This document shows positions 60,208 through 64,000 of a stretch of DNA of 64,000 bases, one piece after another. The stretch covers positions 186,001-250,000 of the forward strand of contig NZ_JALGBX010000001.1 in NCBI RefSeq assembly GCF_022808175.1, written 5' to 3'. How positions within the stretch are numbered: the stretch's first letter is position 1; each line of letters starts with the position of its first letter. Source of the stretch: Streptomyces sp. AP-93 (GTDB taxonomy: Bacteria > Actinomycetota > Actinomycetes > Streptomycetales > Streptomycetaceae). The position numbers and the translations under genes are program-made. The notes under the pieces were generated by a model, which was not told the origin of the DNA, searched no databases, and saw only the letters and a program-made list of their open reading frames with translations.

Positions 60208-61827
60208 GTGCCCGCTGCCGACACCGTCCTCACCGGAGCCCGCGTCCGCACCCTCGACCCCGCCCGCCCCGAGGCCCGCGCGGTGGCCGTCCTCGGCGGC
60301 GAGATCGTCGCCGTCGGGGACGAGGCCGACGTCCGCGACTGGCGCGGACCCGGCACCGAGACCGTCGACCTCGGCGGAGCCACCCTCACGCCCGGCCTCA
60401 CCGACGCCCACAGCCACCCCGTCTGGGGCATCGAGATGGCAACCGGCACCGACCTCTCCGCCGTCACCGACCTCGACCAGCTCCGCGCCGCCCTGCGCAC
60501 CGCCGACCGGGGCCCCGGCGGCTGGGTCACCGGCTTCGGCCTCGACCACAACGCCTTCGGCGGCCGCCCCGTCGACAAGGCCCTGATCGAGGAGGCCCTC
60601 GCCGGAGCCCCCGCCTTCCTGCGCCTCTACGACGGCCACTCCGCCCTCGCCTCCGGCGCGGCCCTGGCCGCCGCCGGGATCACCGGACCGCGCGCCTTCG
60701 CCCAGCGCTCCGAGATCGTCTGCGACCCCGACGGGCGGCCCACCGGCCACCTCGTCGAGCACGCCGCCATGGCCCTGGTCGGCTCGCTCGCGCCGAAGCC
60801 CACGTACACCGAACGCCGCGAACGCCTCACCCGGCTGCTCTCGGACATGGCCGCCACCGGCCTGACCGGCGCCCACGTCATGGACCTCGGGGACGGGGAC
60901 GTACCCGCCCTGCTCGCGACCGCCGAGTACGAGGGCGACCTGCCGCTGCGCCTGAACCTCTCGCCCTGGTGCATGCCCGGCGCCACCGGCGAGGACCTGG
61001 AGGAGCTGATCGAGCTCCAGCGGCTCACGGGCCGCCACTGGAAGGTCGGCGGGGTGAAGTTCTTCATGGACGGCACCGTCGAGGGCGGCACCGCCTGGCT
61101 GGAACACGCCGACTGCCACGGCCGCGGCACCGAGGCCTTCTGGCCCGACCCGCAGGCCTACGCCGAGGCCGTACGGGTCCTCGACGCCGCCGGGGTGCGC
61201 ACCGCGACCCACGCCATCGGCGACGCGGCGGTCCGGCACGTCCTGGACACCGTGGAGTCCCTGGGCCTGCGGGGCCGGATGCGGCACCGGATCGAGCACA
61301 TCGAGACGGTCCCGGACGGCCAGCTGAAGCGGTTCGCGGAGCTCGGGGTGATCGCCTCGATGCAGCCGCCGCACACCGCGTACACCCGGGCCGACCACAG
61401 CGACGAGTGGTCCAAGCGGCTGGGGGAGGAGCGGGCCGGCCACGCCTGGCGCTGCCGGGACCTGCGCGAAGCCGGCGCGGTCCTCGCCCTCGGCTCGGAC
61501 TGGCCCATCGCCCACTACGACGCCCGCCAGGTCCTGGCCACCGCCCGCGACCCGCGGGGCGCGGCCTCGGCCGGTACGGGGGCCTGGACCGGGGCCGCCC
61601 TGACCGGGCTGATGGCCCTGGAAGGCATGACCTCGCACGCCGCGCTCGCGGCGGGGGAGGGAGCGGTGGCGGGCCGGATCGCGGCCGGCTTCCGGGCGGA
61701 CCTGACCGCCTTCGGCCTGGACCCGGTGGACGCTCCGGCGGACGAGCTGGGCGGGGCGCCGGTCCGGCTCACCATGTCGGGAGGCCGCATTACCCACAGA
61801 GAGGGGTGTACCCACAGGGAGGGGTGA
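60208..61827 (+). CDS. YtcJ-like metal-dependent amidohydrolase
   Basis: 539 residues from GTG 60208 (AAGGAG upstream). Amidohydrolase superfamily TIM barrel: GLTDAHSHPVWG carries the HxH metal pair, VGGVKFFMDGTVEGG the bridging region, ATHAIGDAA and HRIEHIE further His ligands, and LALGSDWPIA the catalytic Asp. Amidohydrolase_3 (YtcJ) group, whose substrates are usually N-substituted amides or formamides. Downstream of and co-directional with the permease. The last residues THREGCTHREG come from an 18-bp tandem duplication whose second copy supplies the stop. Confidence 0.92.
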   Translation: MPAADTVLTGARVRTLDPARPEARAVAVLGGEIVAVGDEADVRDWRGPGTETVDLGGATLTPGLTDAHSHPVWGIEMATGTDLSAVTDLDQLRAALRTADRGPGGWVTGFGLDHNAFGGRPVDKALIEEALAGAPAFLRLYDGHSALASGAALAAAGITGPRAFAQRSEIVCDPDGRPTGHLVEHAAMALVGSLAPKPTYTERRERLTRLLSDMAATGLTGAHVMDLGDGDVPALLATAEYEGDLPLRLNLSPWCMPGATGEDLEELIELQRLTGRHWKVGGVKFFMDGTVEGGTAWLEHADCHGRGTEAFWPDPQAYAEAVRVLDAAGVRTATHAIGDAAVRHVLDTVESLGLRGRMRHRIEHIETVPDGQLKRFAELGVIASMQPPHTAYTRADHSDEWSKRLGEERAGHAWRCRDLREAGAVLALGSDWPIAHYDARQVLATARDPRGAASAGTGAWTGAALTGLMALEGMTSHAALAAGEGAVAGRIAAGFRADLTAFGLDPVDAPADELGGAPVRLTMSGGRITHREGCTHREG

Positions 61828-61839
61828 GAGGGGCCCCGC

Positions 61840-62745
61840 TCAGCGCTGGAAGCGGGCCAGCGCCGGATGGTTCAGGACGGCCGCCGTCACCGGGTGGCGG
61901 CCGGTCTCCTCGGGCCGGCGCGGCAGCCGGTGCGGGAGGGATCCGTACCAGGCGCGGGAGACGGCGTAGCCGAAGGCCAGGCAGAGCAGGCCGCCGACGG
62001 CGTCGAGCCAGAAGTGGTTGGCGGTGGCCACGATCACGACCAGTGTCGCCGTCGGGTAGAGCAGGCCCAGGATCCGGGCCCAGGGAGCGGAGGCGACCGC
62101 GAAGATCGTCAGCCCGCACCAGAGCGACCACCCTATGTGCATGGACGGCATGGCCGCGTACTGGTTCGACATGTGCTTGAGGTTGCCCGAGGCCATCGAG
62201 CCCCAGGTGTGGTGGACCAGCACGGTGTCGACGAAGTTCTGCCCGTTCATCAGCCGGGGCGGCGCGAGCGGGTAGAAGTAGTAGCCGACGAGGGCCACGC
62301 CCGTGGTGGCGAAGAGGACGAGCCGCGTGGCCGCGTAACGCCCGGGATGAAAGCGGTAGATCCAGACCAGCACGCCGATGGTCATGACGAAGTGGAGCGT
62401 GGCGTAGTAGTAGTTCATGCCCACCACGAGCCAGGTCACCGAATTGACGGCGTGGTTGACCTTCTCCTCCACGGCGATGCCGAGCGCCTGCTCCGCCTTC
62501 CAGATCCAGTCGGCGTTCGCGAGCGCGGCCGCCTTCTGCTCGGGCACGGCGTTGCGGATCAGCGAGTACGTCCAGTAGCTGACCGCGATCAGCAGGACCT
62601 CGAACCAGATCCGGGGTCGCCGGGGGGCGCGCAGCCTGGAGAGCAGTGCGCGCTCGGACGACTCCGGACGGTCCTTGCTCTCGGTCACGGGGGGTGACGA
62701 GACGTCCGTCCGGGTATCCAGTGTCTTCACGCTCGCTTCACCCAT
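61840..62745 (-). CDS. PAP2-family membrane phosphatase-like protein
   Basis: 301 residues, six helices. An Arg/Ser-rich cytoplasmic N-terminus ~1-45. Phosphatase-like motifs AMPSMHIGWSLWCG and TANHFWLDAVGG (with the catalytic His in SMHIGW and NHFWLD) and YPLAPPRLM place it in the PAP2/inositol-phosphorylceramide-synthase-like group. Likely dephosphorylates or transfers a lipid-linked phosphate at the membrane. In S. coelicolor a similar gene neighbours malR, so this pair is probably conserved. Confidence 0.9.
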   Translation of the reverse strand: MGEASVKTLDTRTDVSSPPVTESKDRPESSERALLSRLRAPRRPRIWFEVLLIAVSYWTYSLIRNAVPEQKAAALANADWIWKAEQALGIAVEEKVNHAVNSVTWLVVGMNYYYATLHFVMTIGVLVWIYRFHPGRYAATRLVLFATTGVALVGYYFYPLAPPRLMNGQNFVDTVLVHHTWGSMASGNLKHMSNQYAAMPSMHIGWSLWCGLTIFAVASAPWARILGLLYPTATLVVIVATANHFWLDAVGGLLCLAFGYAVSRAWYGSLPHRLPRRPEETGRHPVTAAVLNHPALARFQR

Positions 62746-62871
62746 AGGAAAAGAGTCTGCCAGATGCGGACTCTCCTTCGATCATCCCTTGGGACGGTCT
62801 TGGCCGCAGCCCCTCCGCCTCCGGGACGAGCAGAGGCCGTACGCCCCTAAGGGAAACGGCAGGGGCGCGCC

Positions 62872-63912
62872 TCAGGGGCGCGCGGCGGACCGGCCCTGCT
62901 GCGGGCCCGAAGCGGTCGAACCGCGGACGACGAGCTCGGGCAGGAACACGAACTCGCTGTGCGGGGCCGGCGTACCGCCGATCTCCTCCAGCAGGGTCCG
63001 TACCGCGGCCTGGCCCATGGCCTGCACGGGCTGGCGGATGGTGGTCAGCGGCGGATCCGTGAACGCTATGAGCGGGGAGTCGTCGAAGCCCACGACGGAG
63101 ACGTCCTGGGGGACCTTGAGCCCCTGCTGCCGGGCCGCCCGGATCGCGCCGAGCGCCATCATGTCGCTCGCGCACACCACCGCCGTGCAGCCGCGCGAGA
63201 TCAGCGCGGCCGCGGCGGCCTGGCCGCCCTCCAGCGTGTAGAGGGAGTGCTGGATCAGCTCCTCGACCTCCTCCTCGCCGAGCCCGAGCCGCTCCTTCAT
63301 GCCGAGGCGGAAGCCCTCGATCTTGCGGAGCACCGGCACGAACCGCTTGGGCCCGACGGCCAGCCCGATCCGGGTGTGCCCGAGCGCGGTCAGGTGGGTC
63401 ACCGCGAGCTGCATCGCGGCCCGGTCGTCGGGGGAGACGAACGGCGCCTGCACCTTGTCGGAGAAGCCGTTGATGAGGACGTACGGGACGCCCTGCCCGC
63501 GGAGTTGGTCGTAGCGGCCCATGTCGGCCGTGGTGTCCGCGTGCAGCCCGGAGACGAAGATGATCCCGGAGACCCCGCGCTCGACGAGCATCTCCACGAG
63601 CTCGTCCTCGGTGGACCCGCCGGGCGTCTGCGTGGCCAGCACCGGGGTGTAGCCCTGCCGGGTCAGCGCCTGGCCGATGACCTGGGCGAGCGCCGGGAAG
63701 ATGGGGTTGTCGAGCTCGGGGGTTATCAGGCCGACGAGCCCCGCGCTGCGCTGGCGCAGGCGTACGGGGCGTTCGTAGCCGAGCACGTCGAGGGCGGCCA
63801 GCACGGATTCACGGGTGCCTGCGGCCACACCGGGCTTGCCGTTGAGCACGCGGCTGACTGTGGCTTCGCTGACCCCCGCCTGGGCTGCGATGTCGGCTAG
63901 CCGTGCGGTCAC
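62872..63912 (-). CDS. malR: LacI-family regulator, maltose-operon repressor type
   Basis: 346 residues from GTG 63912, where the conserved start TARLADIAAQAGVSEATVSRVLNGKPGVAA begins; in-frame starts at 63942 and 63960 are possible. HTH ~2-30 with the LacI hinge ALDVLGYERPVRLRQRS, then a periplasmic-binding-fold core (GLITPELDNPIFPALAQVIGQALTRQGYTPVLATQTPGGSTEDELVEML) ending SEFVFLPELVVRGSTA. The N-terminal half is very close to Streptomyces MalR/Reg1, which represses the malEFG maltose/maltodextrin transporter. The operon would start beyond the right edge; 63913-64000 holds only its divergent promoter region. Confidence 0.88.
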   Translation of the reverse strand: MTARLADIAAQAGVSEATVSRVLNGKPGVAAGTRESVLAALDVLGYERPVRLRQRSAGLVGLITPELDNPIFPALAQVIGQALTRQGYTPVLATQTPGGSTEDELVEMLVERGVSGIIFVSGLHADTTADMGRYDQLRGQGVPYVLINGFSDKVQAPFVSPDDRAAMQLAVTHLTALGHTRIGLAVGPKRFVPVLRKIEGFRLGMKERLGLGEEEVEELIQHSLYTLEGGQAAAAALISRGCTAVVCASDMMALGAIRAARQQGLKVPQDVSVVGFDDSPLIAFTDPPLTTIRQPVQAMGQAAVRTLLEEIGGTPAPHSEFVFLPELVVRGSTASGPQQGRSAARP

Positions 63913-64000
63913 GGGATTGGACTGTACCGGTCGGACGTTCACAATGACCACCACGTGCACGAATCCGGGGGAAGCCGGACGGTGCGGCCGTCCGTCTCCA

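Noticed and set aside
63913..64000. MalR operator (CTTGCAG-type repeats) at the right edge
   Set aside because: I could not find the heptamer in the visible 88 bp; it may lie beyond the edge.
1..64000. tRNA, rRNA or other classical structural RNA genes
   Set aside because: No cloverleaf, CCA end or rRNA motifs were recognised in the gaps; a covariance-model scan would be decisive.

Overview
The window is high-GC actinobacterial chromosome, almost certainly Streptomyces. The evidence is very high third-position GC, frequent GTG/TTG starts, a SARP (AfsR-type) regulator, XRE-DUF397 and SigE-family genes, an LAxTG cell-wall sorting motif, and two glutamine-metabolism genes (glnE, glnA2) close to a malR-type LacI regulator, an arrangement I recall from S. 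coelicolor. I see no tRNA, rRNA or CRISPR array. Most of the window is core or semi-core chromosome; about 25.4-34.5 kb and 42.7-61.8 kb look more variable. || 1-9.2 kb is a heme/iron acquisition island. It holds efeO (cut by the left edge), a heme ABC transporter hmuTUV, two secreted HtaA-domain hemoproteins, a PhzF-like gene and a heme oxygenase. Three DtxR/DmdR-type iron boxes sit at its promoters. The logical flow is surface heme capture (HtaA), delivery to HmuT, import by HmuUV and ring opening by HmuO. || 9.2-25.4 kb is housekeeping: map, small conserved proteins, an F420-dependent NADP reductase, a site-2 protease homologue, a 1322-residue SARP regulator, a DrrAB-type ABC exporter, panB, an exo/endonuclease-phosphatase, glutamine-dependent nadE and a proline-rich membrane protein. 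|| 25.4-27.6 kb holds a solitary, unusually large TnpB/Cas12-like RuvC nuclease gene. Its last ~138 codons look like structured RNA (a candidate omegaRNA/guide scaffold) rather than protein. No TnpA or CRISPR array is visible. I consider this the best candidate for an undescribed system here. || 27.8-34.5 kb is a metal/redox block (multicopper oxidase, DUF6153-like proteins, DUF305 and DUF3105 secreted proteins) mixed with a DUF998 membrane protein, a hydrolase and a CBS protein. || 34.5-42.7 kb carries glnA2, TM2 and DUF2752 membrane proteins, a PIG-L deacetylase and glnE. || 42.7-61.8 kb is an accessory-looking stretch: a sigma factor with a membrane partner, a duplicated gene tail, an HTH protein, an ATPase/XRE/DUF397 trio, large secreted proteins, an immunity-like protein, a stray DUF397 3' end, and an ABC-F ATPase preceded by a 10-residue leader peptide and an attenuator hairpin. 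It continues with an SDR/HxlR pair with an operator, a PP2C phosphatase, a lipoprotein, and a TetR/permease/amidohydrolase cluster. || 61.8-64 kb ends with a PAP2 membrane protein and malR. The maltose transporter operon is expected beyond the right edge. Repeats include two period-9 GC-rich intergenic arrays and three members of a dispersed intergenic family with a GGGGC-GGA-GCCCC core.
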